A stretch of 64,000 nt of DNA from Elmis aenea. Its lineage: Eukaryota > Arthropoda > Insecta > Coleoptera > Elmidae. Numbering within the stretch: position 1 is the first letter of the stretch; every line of letters starts with the position of its first letter. A model generated the notes under the pieces. It did no database searches. It was not told the origin of the DNA and worked only from the letters and a program-made list of their open reading frames with translations. The stretch lies in contig OX393577.1 in the NCBI GenBank assembly GCA_947652605.1, forward strand, positions 6,944,868 through 7,008,867, given 5' to 3'. The position numbers were made by a program, and so were the translations under genes. Of the stretch, positions 36,205 to 46,700 are shown piece by piece.

Positions 36205-38720
36205 TATAGCCAAATTAAGGATTGTTAGTCCTTAAATAGGATATTTAATTTTTGGTGAAAAATGGGAAAAGTACAAAGACTATAGTCTTTGCACTTTTTT
36301 CGACAAAAAAATCGATTTTCTTAAAACTAATGCAAATCGCTTTAAACTTCGCATACACGTTATTTATAGCCAAATTAAGGATTGTTAGTCCTTAAATAGA
36401 ATATTTAATTTTTGGTGAAATATGGGAAAAGTACAAAGACTATAGTCTTTGCACTTTTTTCGACAAAAAAATCGATTTTCTTAAAACTAATGCAAATCGC
36501 TTTAAACTTCGCATACACGTTATTTATAGCCAAATTAAGGATTGTTAGTCCTTAAATAGAATATTTAATTTTTGGTGAAAAATCGGAAAAGTTCAAAGAC
36601 TATATTCTTTGCACTTTTTTCGACAAAAAAATCGATTTTCTTAAAACTAATGCAAATCGCTTTAAACTTCGCATACACGTTATTTATAGCCAAATTAAGG
36701 ATTGTTATAGTCTTTGCACTTTTTTCGACAAAAAAATCGATTTTCTTAAAACTAATGCAAATCGCTTTAAACTTCGCATACACGTTATTTATAGCCAAAT
36801 TAAGGATTGTTAGTCCTTAAATAGGATATTTAATTTTTGGTGAAACATGGGAAAAGTACAATAGTCTTAGCACTTTTCTCAACAAAAAAATCGATTTTCT
36901 TAAAACTAATGCAAATCGCTTTAAACTTCGCATACACCTTATTTATAGCCAAATTAAGGATTGTTAGTCCTTAAATAGGATATTTAATTTTTGGTGAAAA
37001 ATGGGAAAAGTACAAAGACTATAGTCTTTGCACTTTTTTCGACAAAAAAATCGATTTTCTTAAAACTAATGCAAATCGCTTTAAACTTCGCATACACGTT
37101 ATTTATAGCCAAATTAAGGATTGTTAGTCCTTAAATAGAATATTTAATTTTTGGTGAAAAATGGGAAAAGTACAAAGACTATAGTCTTTGCACTTTTTTC
37201 GACAAAAAAATCGATTTTCTTAAAACTAATGCAAATCGCTTTAAACTTCGCATACACGTTATTTATAGCCAAATTAAGGATTGTTAGTCCTTAAATAGAA
37301 TATTTAATTTTTGGTGAAAAATCGGAAAAGTTCAAAGACTATATTCTTTGCACTTTTTTCGACAAAAAAATCGATTTTCTTAAAACTAATGCAAATCGCT
37401 TTAAACTTCGCATACACGTTATTTATAGCCAAATTAAGGATTGTTATAGTCTTTGCACTTTTTTCGACAAAAAAATCGATTTTCTTAAAACTAATGCAAA
37501 TCGCTTTAAACTTCGCATACACGTTATTTATAGCCAAATTAAGGATTGTTAGTCCTTAAATAGGATATTTAATTTTTGGTGAAACATGGGAAAAGTACAA
37601 TAGTCTTTGCACTTTTTTAGACAAAAAAATCGATTTTCTTAAAACTAATGCAAATCGCTTTAAACTTCGCATACACCTTATTTATAGCCAAATTAAGGAT
37701 TGTTAGTCCTTAAATAGGATATTTAATTTTTGGTGAAAAATGGGAAAAGTACAAAGACTATAGTCTTTGCACTTTTTTCGACAAAAAAATCGATTTTCTT
37801 AAAACTAATGCAAATCGCTTTAAACTTCGCATACACGTTATTTATAGCCAAATTAAGGATTGTTAGTCCTTAAATAGAATATTTAATTTTTGGTGAAAAA
37901 TGGGAAAAGTACAAAGACTATAGTCTTTGCACTTTTTTCGACAAAAAAATCGATTTTCTTAAAACTAATGCAAATCGCTTTAAACTTCGCATACACGTTA
38001 TTTATAGCCAAATTAAGGATTGTTAGTCCTTAAATAGAATATTTAATTTTTGGTGAAAAACGGGAAAAGTTCAAAGACTATATTCTTTGCACTTTTTTCG
38101 ACAAAAAAATCGATTTTCTTAAAACTAATGCAAATCGCTTTAAACTTCGCATACACGTTATTTATAGCCAAATTAAGGATTGTTAGTCCTTAAATAGGAT
38201 ATTTAATTTTTGGTGAAACATGGGAAAAGTACAATAGTCTTTGCACTTTTTTAGACAAAAAAATCGATTTTCTTAAAACTAATGCAAATCGCTTTAAACT
38301 TCGCATACACGTTATTTATAGCCAAATTAAGGATTGTTAGTCCTTAAATAGAATATTTAATTTTTGGTGAAAAATGGGAAAAGTACAAAGACTATAGTCT
38401 TTGCACTTTTTTCGACAAAAAAATCGATTTTCTTAAAACTAATGCAAATCGCTTTAAACTTCGCATACACGTTATTTATAGCCAAATTAAGGATTGTTAG
38501 TCCTTAAATAGAATATTTAATTTTTGGTGAAAAATGGGAAAAGTTCAAAGACTATATTCTTTGCACTTTTTTCGACAAAAAAATCGATTTTCTTAAAACT
38601 AATGCAAATCGCTTTAAACTTCGCATACACGTTATTTATAGCCAAATTAAGGATTGTTAGTCCTTAAATAGGATATTTAATTTTTGGTGAAACATGGGAA
38701 AAGTACAATAGTCTTTGCAC
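36205..38720. repeat. Higher-order repeat series, period 739 bp and shortened derivatives
   Basis: A five-monomer block has lengths of 3x160 + 105 + 154 bases. It contains a short 105-bp monomer and the junction ACAATAGTC, and recurs 739 bp apart (ACAATAG at 36858 and 37597). The next two steps are 634 bp (38231) and 474 bp (38705). These equal 739 minus the short monomer, then minus one further full monomer. Confidence 0.85.
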
Positions 38721-39194
38721 TTTTTTAGACAAAAAAATCGATTTTCTTAAAACTAATGCAAATCGCTTTAAACTTCGCATACACGTTATTTATAGCCAAA
38801 TTAAGGATTGTTAGTCCTTAAATAGGATATTTAATTTTTGGTGAAAAATGGGAAAAGTACAAAGACTATAGTCTTTGCACTTTTTTCGACAAAAAAATCG
38901 ATTTTCTTAAAAATAATGCAAATCGCTTCAAACTTCGCTTACACCTTATTTATAGCCAAATTAATGATTATTAGTCCTTAAATAGGATATTTAATTTTTG
39001 GTGAAAAATGGGAAAAGTACAAAGACTATATACAGTCTTTGCACTTTTTTCGACAAAAAAATCGATTTTCTTAAAACTTATGCAAATCGCTTTAAACTTC
39101 GTATACACGGTATTTATAGCCAAATTAATGATTATTAGTCCTTAAATAGGATATTTAATTTTTGGTGAAAAATGGGAAAAGTACAAAGACTATA

Positions 39195-39923
39195 CAGTGT
39201 GGCTGGTTTTTCATTGTCCAGCTTATATCTGCTGAAATATTAATGTTACCAAAAAAAGTTAAATGAGAAACTTATTAAACAAAAGCTGGTCTACAAAATT
39301 GTGCTAAAAATTTTGTTCCATAGCCTACCAGTTTTTCGGAAAAATATCCAACTTTTGTTTTTTAAATAGAACACCCTGTATATTTTTATAGAATCACATT
39401 CTAAATCAATAAGTACCTTTTTGCTTTTAAATTATGCTCAATATTAAAAAAAGAGAGAATTATTATAGCCGGCTGTGGAAACAGCACAGCATATCAACTT
39501 TTTCATTATTTGTATGGTACATTTTTCTTAATTATAATTACACTTATTTTTGTCTGATTTGACAAGTGTTTGCTAATGTAAACAAATTTGACAGGTATTT
39601 GCAATAAACAAAACAATATCACAGCCGACTTTAATCATTCCTTTTTTGAAATATTGTGCATAATTTAAAAGCAAAATGGTACTTATGATATATCATTGTA
39701 AAGAGAAATTGATTTAGAATGTGATTCTGTAAAAATATACCGGGTGTTCTATTTAAAAAACAAAAGTTGGATATTTTTCCGAAAAACTGGTAGGCTATGG
39801 AACAAAATTTTTAGCACAATTTTGTAGACCAGCTTTTGTTTAATAAGTTTCTCATTTAACTTTTTTTGGTAACTTTAATATTTCAGCAGATATAAGCTGG
39901 ACAATGAAAAATCAGCCACCCTG
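39195..39923. mobile_element. 729-bp foldback element inserted in the satellite, TA target duplication
   Basis: Ends are CAGTGTGGCTGGTTTTTCAT and the inverse of CAGGGTGGCTGATTTTTCAT, with inverted arms of about 280 bp each and a small unpaired loop. TA flanks both ends. Removing the element restores GACTATATACAGTC, exactly the junction of the neighbouring monomer near 39026. Inside each arm is a second CAGGGTG-like end (AACACCCTGTATA near 39370 and its inverse near 39740), so the arm itself is built from an older element. No transposase is encoded. Confidence 0.93.
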
Positions 39924-39925
39924 TA

Positions 39926-40022
39926 TACAGTCTTTGCACCTTTTTCGACAAAAAAATCGATTTTCTTAAAACTAATGCAAATCGCTTTAAACTTCGCATA
40001 CACGTTATTTATAGCCAAATTT
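39926..40022. repeat. Last, truncated satellite monomer
   Basis: Resumes after the foldback element as TACAGTCTTTGCACC and continues to TTATTTATAGCCAAATTTAA. It then passes straight into the right flank copy (GGCCACATAG). Confidence 0.9.
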
Positions 40023-40025
40023 AAG

Positions 40026-40452
40026 GCCACATAGTTAAGTCAGATAATTATCTCAATTTCTAATTAATATCGTGAAACGCAAGAAGCCTTTTGTTATATT
40101 TATATTTACTAAAGAAAAAAGAAAAATAGGGCAATGATTATAGCCTTTGTACATTTTCCATATTTCACGAAAAATTAAAAAACGTATTTAAGGGCTAATA
40201 TTCATTAATTTGGTCAGAAATTACATGTATAATACGTTTGAAGTAATTTGCTTTAGTTTTAAAAATAGAAAAGGTCTGTTTTTTCTGGAATTTGGAGCAA
40301 ATATTTTTTTCACTAGTTAATAATATTTTCCTTTTTAGTTTCTTCCGTTTGATGCACCACAGACTTTGGAGCTCCAAAATGGAAATCTTAAACTAAAAGG
40401 AGAAAAAAGGAAGAATCCATACATTATTGGCCAAAATTTGTGAGTAGATTTA
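40026..40452. repeat. Right flank copy of the satellite locus
   Basis: Direct copy of 20056-20460, about 19.97 kb apart. It has the same inverted diverged monomer (about 40140-40275) and exon-like module, here with an intact GTGAGT donor at 40440. Confidence 0.88.
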
Positions 40453-41160
40453 TAATAATTCTTGTAGAAGAAATATGCATGGTAATTAAAAAGTTCTGTT
40501 TTTTCATAATATGCTGTAAGTTGGTTTCCAATAGTTAATAATTTTTTTCCTTACAGTTTTCTTCGACTAAAGCACTAAAACTGTGAATCATCACAGTAAA
40601 TGCAGAGAAAAGGAGAAATCCACATTAGCCCAAGTCTTCCAAAAGTTGTAAGTATATTCTTAAAAAATATAACAAACATGCATTGTAAATTGTTAAAGAA
40701 GCTGTTATTATAGTACCTTTAACAGAAATATATTTTTCTTTTCAATTTGCATTTAAATGTTTTTTCACTAGTTAATTATGTTTTTCTTTTTAGTTTCTTC
40801 TTTTTGCGTTGCAACAAACTTTGATCATCACTGAGTGTACATCAGTTTTTGTGGAGTAAGCTTTACATCCAGCTCTAAATGACACTGGATTGTTAAGCAA
40901 AATAATTTGTTAATTAACTAATTTTTTGAAACGGAATTTTTTATTGATACTTTCAATATAAATGGGTAATTTATTGTGTATAAATTGATTCAAATTCAGT
41001 CATATTAATATAAGTAATGAAAATTTTATGTACTACGACTAAAAATTATGTATATAATATAGATTTGTTATTGTAAAAAAAATTGTTAAGTGTTAAAGTT
41101 TCCTATTTAAAGCTTAAGAATTAACCGATAGATAAGTACTATAAAGTTTATTAATAAAAG
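40339..41160 (+). ncRNA. Candidate spliced non-coding transcript with repeated exon modules
   Basis: Three successive modules each have a pyrimidine tract plus AG: TTTTCCTTTTTAG at 40338, TTTTTTTCCTTACAG at 40556 and TTTTTCTTTTTAG at 40793. The first two end in strong donors (GTGAGT at 40440, GTAAGT at 40648). This gives exons of 101 and 91 bases and a last exon from 40794. The exons all start T(T)TTCTTC and are related to each other (GGAGAAA, AATCCA, GCAT(G/T)GTAA blocks), as are the introns, with a period of about 220 bp. AATAAA at 41153 could end the transcript. Exon B has stops in all frames, hence the non-coding call. A related module sits left of the satellite at 20370. No transcript evidence exists here. 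Confidence 0.4.
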
Positions 41161-42580
41161 TGTTACAACCTGTATGAAAAAATGTATATTACTATAAAAT
41201 AACTACTGTGTTCTGTTGAAAGCTTTGTATGTATTTATGTTGAAATTATAATAATTGTATTTAAGTTATCATTCACTACTTTTTTACATAACTCAGAACA
41301 AAACTGGATGTTAAAACATATTTAGCTTTATTGTGAGTGAGTATTGTTTCCAGTAATTAATGTAAAAGTCGTCTGGACAATATTTTAAATATTTATAAAT
41401 AGTATAATTTTTACAAAAGTAAAATGCTGTTAACGTAGTTACTACTTAAACACTAAATAATGCATTTTGAGAATGATATCATAAGTATAAATATTATATA
41501 AACTGTAACTTTGCTCAAAAATTGTTATTTTTTTACATTTATACTAATTTTTATTGAAATAATAAATATTTTACGATATTTGTGTTTTTATTTGATCATA
41601 ATATGCAACACTCAATGCGTAGATGATTAAAACGTTAAACAAAAGTCTACTACTAACATTTTTCCCTTAATTGCAGAAAACTGTACAAAATTTTAGTTTG
41701 GCTATTCACCACCAGGGAGCCAGCCGACTCCGGTAACGTCACAAAATACCTCTTGCAACTCATATGATCCTGATACTTAAAACCAAGTTTTCTTTCAAAA
41801 TTCTCACATTTGTATAGCGTTTTCAGGCCAGAAATCTCTGGGTTAATATTATGTATCATCATTTATTAGTTTTTCACGTAAATCAGAACAAAATTGGATG
41901 TATAAACATGTATATTACTATAAAATAACTACTGTTCTGTTGAAAGCTTTGTATTTTTGTTAAAATTATAATAATTGTATTTAAATTATCATTTACTACT
42001 TTTTTACATAAATCAGAACAAAACTGGATGTTAAAACATATTTAACGTTATTGTGAGTAAGAAATGTTTTTAGTGAATAATGTTAAAGTCTTCTGGGCAA
42101 TATTTTAAATATAATAAGTATAATTAATTTTAAATAAAGTAGAAATGCTGTAAATTACTTATTACCAAATATATTTTGAGTATGAAATCTAATTGTATCA
42201 TGATTATAAGTAAGGTATAAAGTACTTTGTTTAAAAATTGTTATTTCTTTACATTTGTGTTCACTTTTATTGAAATAATAATTATGATATTTGTGTTTTT
42301 ATTTCTTCATATGCAACACTCAATACGTAGATGATTAAAACATAAAACAAAAGTGTGCCAAAAATTTCCCTTTAATCGCAGAAAACTGTCCAATAAGTTT
42401 AGTTTGGCTATTCAACACCAGGGAGCTAGCCCGCTCTTTTAAAGGACAAAAGACCTCCTGCAACTCATATGATCCTGATACTTAAACCAAATTTCTCAGG
42501 CAAAATTCGTGCTTGTACTTCTCAAATTTGTCTGGCGTTTTCAGGTCAGAAATCTTGTTTTAAATATTAGGATCGCAGAA
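41150..42580. repeat. Tandem duplication, period about 726 bp
   Basis: GTATATTACTATAAAATAAC occurs at 41184 and 41910. The copies then share GAACAAAACTGGATGTTAAA, the TTATTGAAATAATAA block, AACACTCAAT(G/A)CGTAGATG, TTAGTTTGGCTATTCA and CAACTCATATGATCCTGATA. Divergence is moderate, with indels. I see no coding capacity. Confidence 0.85.
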
Positions 42581-43019
42581 AGGTGAAGAGATCTTTTGTT
42601 ATGGTACAGCCAATTTCTGCCACTATTCGATTTTAGTACGAGAAATTAGGATGAAGTATTAGGACCACAGAAGTTACTTGGAATCGTTTGAGAAGTTACA
42701 ATGGTGGGCTTGGCCCCCTTGTATGTAGGTTTTGCGGCAAAATTTGCACGCCAAGTTCAATATGAAAGAATGTTAGAGAAAAGACAAATAAAACAAATAA
42801 TAATAGAAAAATTCAATTTATTTATGCGCATTATATTCTGTACATATATATTAATTCAATACAGTGTTTTCTTGCAAAATTATAGTATAACAAGATATTT
42901 CATAAGTAGATATATCGTGGATTTAAGTGCTACTGTTGAAATGGATCCTGTTGCACAGACTCGTGGGCGAAAGACCAAAACACTATTGGGCCTGAAAATT
43001 ACATGAAAATATTAGAACC

Positions 43020-43465
43020 ATACATATTTCTAGTAGCTAAATGCCATTAATAACTATTTATGGCTTAAATAATGATTATATGCATTTAACTAAAGTTAAG
43101 ATCTAAAAATTTTGCTTTTTTTAAGGAAAAACTCTCTTTGGTTTTTAAACAAAAGTAAATGATTAAAGACTTCGCACACACGTTATTTATGGCCTAAATT
43201 ATTACTATTAGCCTTCAATTAAACCAAATTAGGATTTCAAAGCTTACATGAAACATGGGAAAACTGCAAGGACTTTAATAGTCAGCAGTTTTTTCAAGAA
43301 AAAATCGATTAATTTTCAAACTAGAGCAAATGGCTCAAAACTTTGCACATAATATGTTGTTTATGGCCTTAACAATGATTATTAGCTCTTTAAATAAAAT
43401 AAATTAGTATTTTAAAATGTACATGAAAAATAGGAAAAGTGCAAAGTCTTTGCACTTTGTAGTGG
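43020..43465. repeat. Two to three strongly diverged satellite monomers
   Basis: About 43166-43310 and 43340-43465 follow the monomer order in the same orientation as the array: CTTCGCACACACGTTATTTA, GGCCTAAATTATTACTATTA, GAAACATGGGAAAACTGCAA, AAGAAAAAATCGATT, then GTTTATGGCCTTAACAATGA, AAATAGGAAAAGTGCAAAGT. The junction palindrome survives as GTGCAAAGTCTTTGCAC. A weaker match (AACTATTTATGGCTTAAATA) lies near 43050. Units here are longer than 160 bp because of indels. Confidence 0.75.
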
Positions 43466-43613
43466 GTCTGAAAGAGTTTTGAATAACTAAGTTAATTTTT
43501 TGTTTTAATATTGAATTACTGGGCTGCGAGCTGCAGTTTGCACAGACTTGATCTATAATAGCTTTCAGCTAATATTCAAAGTTTGGATAGTTACATTAAA
43601 CAACTTACAATAA

Positions 43614-43796
43614 CTAGTTTTTCCAACTTGTGTCGAATCCAGCAGCAGAATCGGAATCAGAATCATGAGAATTTCTTGGATACAAAGTTCTAGGAGTTTG
43701 ATTTGGTGTACTAGGTGTGCTATGGGTTCCATGTGTTTCTAAAGGCCTTCTTGATTTTCTTTTACTTATGTAGCCTTTGGGGGCTGGCATATTTTC
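43614..43796 (-). CDS. SOWAH-like terminal exon
   Basis: Acceptor TTTTAG, 60 codons plus TAG. The tail is rich in Thr, Pro, Ser and Asp (THSTPSTPNQTP, DSDSDSAAG). The 3' UTR continues leftward; its end is not obvious. Confidence 0.85.
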   Translation of the reverse strand, partial: ENMPAPKGYISKRKSRRPLETHGTHSTPSTPNQTPRTLYPRNSHDSDSDSAAGFDTSWKN

Positions 43797-46700
43797 CTAA
43801 AACATTAAAAACATTATAGCTAATATGATAAGGATATAGCTAGTTTTATGGTGGGTGTGTGAAATTGATGGTTCAATATTTCTTTATATCAGCAAACGAA
43901 GGGTGTTAAGTTTGATTTAAATTATTTACTATTCTAGTTTTGTGGCCACAACAATTTAACAACTCACCTGAGCGAGATTGTCAGCAGAACCCCAGCTTTT
44001 ATGCGTTTTCTCACTGGCAGCATCTATTGGGTTAATAGTCGATCCACTACCAACTCCAAGGAAATTGCTAAATGCTTCTGTTGTTTTCTTCACTCGTACA
44101 TTTAAGGATCCTATACGAAGGAAACTTAAATCCTTGTCTAAAAATAAACAATGAAATATTGTGCTTGACTTCAATTAGAATTTTTTTAAATTAGAACATT
44201 TTACTTTACCTGCTAACTTCTTTCTCGGCTTTATTTCTGTAACACACAAAGTGGATTATTAATAAAAAGAAATACTTGTCAATATTGCTTTTTTATTAAT
44301 ACCTACATGCAACAATATAACTCAAATAAGCTAAAACATTAATTATCTAAAATAATACTTATGTTAACCCAACTCCGTAAGTAATAATACTATAAACAAT
44401 TCAAGTTTATTTACAGATACTAAGATTAAAATACTATTTCTACTAATACTGTTAAAAGTGGCTTAACTATTGCTTAGCACATCTGGGCACAATCTGGGGT
44501 CCTAAACGCAAATGGGTTGGAGAGAGTGATGCATTAAACAAAATTAATTCAAAACCAAGGATGAAACCATGGTGATCTTGCTCATTATTAGAGATTCATG
44601 AATATTTAAGGAATCTGACAAACTGATTTTCCAAACAATTTCCTACGTTTGAAATCAGTTTAAAATTTAGCAATTGTGCAATATAGCATATCACTAATAA
44701 TAAGCGGTCCTATAGTATTTATTACTTTTTCAAACATATAAAAAAATTCTGTTGAAAATATCTTTACAAAAAATTCAATGTCAACAATTCATTAATAAAA
44801 CGTAAAAAAATATTAAATCCAATTGGTTTTGTACCCAGTTGGACTTACATTATTCAGCTATGCCACCGGTTGTTAATTATATTAGTTGATCATGAACACA
44901 AACTTCCTACTTGTACCTAATACAGTGATTCTCAACCTGTGGGGCGCGCTCCCCCTAGAGGAGGGGCGAAATATTGAAAGGGCGCCAAATCGAACTATTT
45001 ATTAAAACCCAATAACATAAATTACATACCGAAAATGATAGCAGTCAATAGGTTCTAGTGAGCCTGATAACTAGTGCTCCGGATTTCAATGTATATTCAG
45101 ATTTACATCAGCAAAAAAAAATAAATAGACATTTTTGAAATAAAACACTCAGTCCAAAAACAGTTGAAAAATAAAAAAAGGTTTAGTGTTTTGGCAGTTC
45201 AAGAGGATTGGAAGGGGGGTGCAATATAAATTGATATGGAAACGGGGGGTGCAATAAAATTTTATAGAGAAAGGGGGACGCAAAAGGTTGAGAAACACTG
45301 ACCTATAATATTTAGATTTAATAAACCAGCAATTCTCAAAACAGTGTCGAGATTTGCTTTAATAAGCTTATTTGGGTGAATCTTTTTTTTTTTGAGATGA
45401 CACTGGTGTAAATTTGGTTTTATAATACTATTTTCAATCACTTGCAATTGAAAAACAATTAAAATTATTTTTAAATTTTAAAAATCAACCACATTTTTAT
45501 TAATTACACATAATTAATGGCAGGTTTTTAAGCATGAATTTTTTAACTTATTAATACTCAAGCAAATGATTGTACTCTGTTTTATGGGACATACATCAAA
45601 GAAGTGTTTTCCATTTTTTTTTGTGCCACCTGTATTACGTCTATTGCCATGGAAAAATGGTTGAGAACTGCTGGTATTTACTACATAAAATTAAAAAACT
45701 AATAATCAACAATATGTAATACTTTATAACATAAATATTGTGAAGAAGTACAGAAATGTGTTGCTGGAAATATATTTTCCAACGCGAATATTAACTAATA
45801 CCGTAATACCACTAAAAATACACAACAACGTGCAGTTTGTTATTAGGAAACAGTGTTGTAAGAGCTGTAAAAAGTGGAATGTGCAGTAGGACTGCGAATT
45901 GCTGTGTTAAAAACAGTTTTTGGTCTGCTTTTGCGAAGGAAGCTGTGATGATGCTTTGAGCGTTCGGGCTTGCCATGCTTGCGTTCGACGTACTCACTGC
46001 GTGTATTAACGGTGCTAGTGTGTATTTCGGCTGCTTCATACTGAATTGGTTTACGGCCGCTAAAATCTCGTATCTCAGGATTGGCACCTAAAACACAATG
46101 GAAAGCACAAGATGAGATATTTAATTATAAAACTTAAAATAGTGGCTACAATTATACAACAGGGTGGTTATGCTTCTTCACAGGGGGACGAGAGAAGTCG
46201 CCGGGCCCGGTGTGGGGGGGATTTTAGATGGGTCCCAAGTAAATAAATTTTTAAAAAATTTATTTACAAACAAAATTATTTTAGTATGATGTCCAGGCCC
46301 GGTTTTTGCATAGGCGTTTCACATAGGGAAAACAGGTTTTACAAGGGCCTCGTTTTTGGCGTTTTTCTCCGGAACCGTTAAAGATTTTTTCAAAAACTTT
46401 GCACCATTTTACTTGCAAAGGACGCGCGCATCGGTAAATAGAAGAATTTCGATTTTATCTCAGACAGTTTCATGGCCAACGCGATCGCAAAAATTACCTT
46501 TGTTATTTAATTTTTCAGTGTTTCCCCTATTTTTCCGAAGGAAATGCCCAGTGGCACGTATAACTTAGCAAAACATTTAGTTTTGATGTTCTTGATGCAA
46601 TAAACACAGCCTTGATCAGATTCTAGCGACAACGTATCGTGACCTTCCCTGGCGAAGATCGGGAGTTGGTATTCCAATATTAATACAGATTTCACCAAAA

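Larger units (their letters stand above)
20452..39190. repeat. 160-bp satellite array, about 117 monomers, with higher-order repeats
   Basis: The tandem unit is 160 bp, for example AAAATCGATTTTCTTAAAAC at 20641, 20801 and 20961. Monomers are nearly identical, differing at recurrent positions such as TTTTC/TTCGAC, AACTA/TATGCA, TCG(C/T)ATACAC, GGATT(G/A)TTAG and GGTGAAA(A/T)(A/G)TGGG. Each carries AAAATCGATTTT, the octamer ATGCAAAT, a TTAAGGA/TCCTTAA hairpin with a 7-base loop, and a 32-bp near-palindrome at the monomer junction. Short 105-bp monomers with one fixed 55-bp deletion occur at about 22536, 26497, 35378, 36605 and 37344. Open frames of 77 and 82 codons in the array arise where two monomers are fused by that deletion. 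They are repeat-derived and not genes. Confidence 0.98.

Noticed and set aside
22498..37559. Five pairs of similar 77/82-codon open frames (MAINNVYAKF... and MVK...) that look like a repeated small gene family
   Set aside because: They coincide with the 55-bp deletion monomers, which bring two monomers into one frame. They have no start context, no conserved substitutions beyond the satellite itself, and no recognisable domain.
20452..39190. CRISPR array
   Set aside because: The units are contiguous 160-bp monomers with no unique spacers, in a eukaryotic intron-bearing context.
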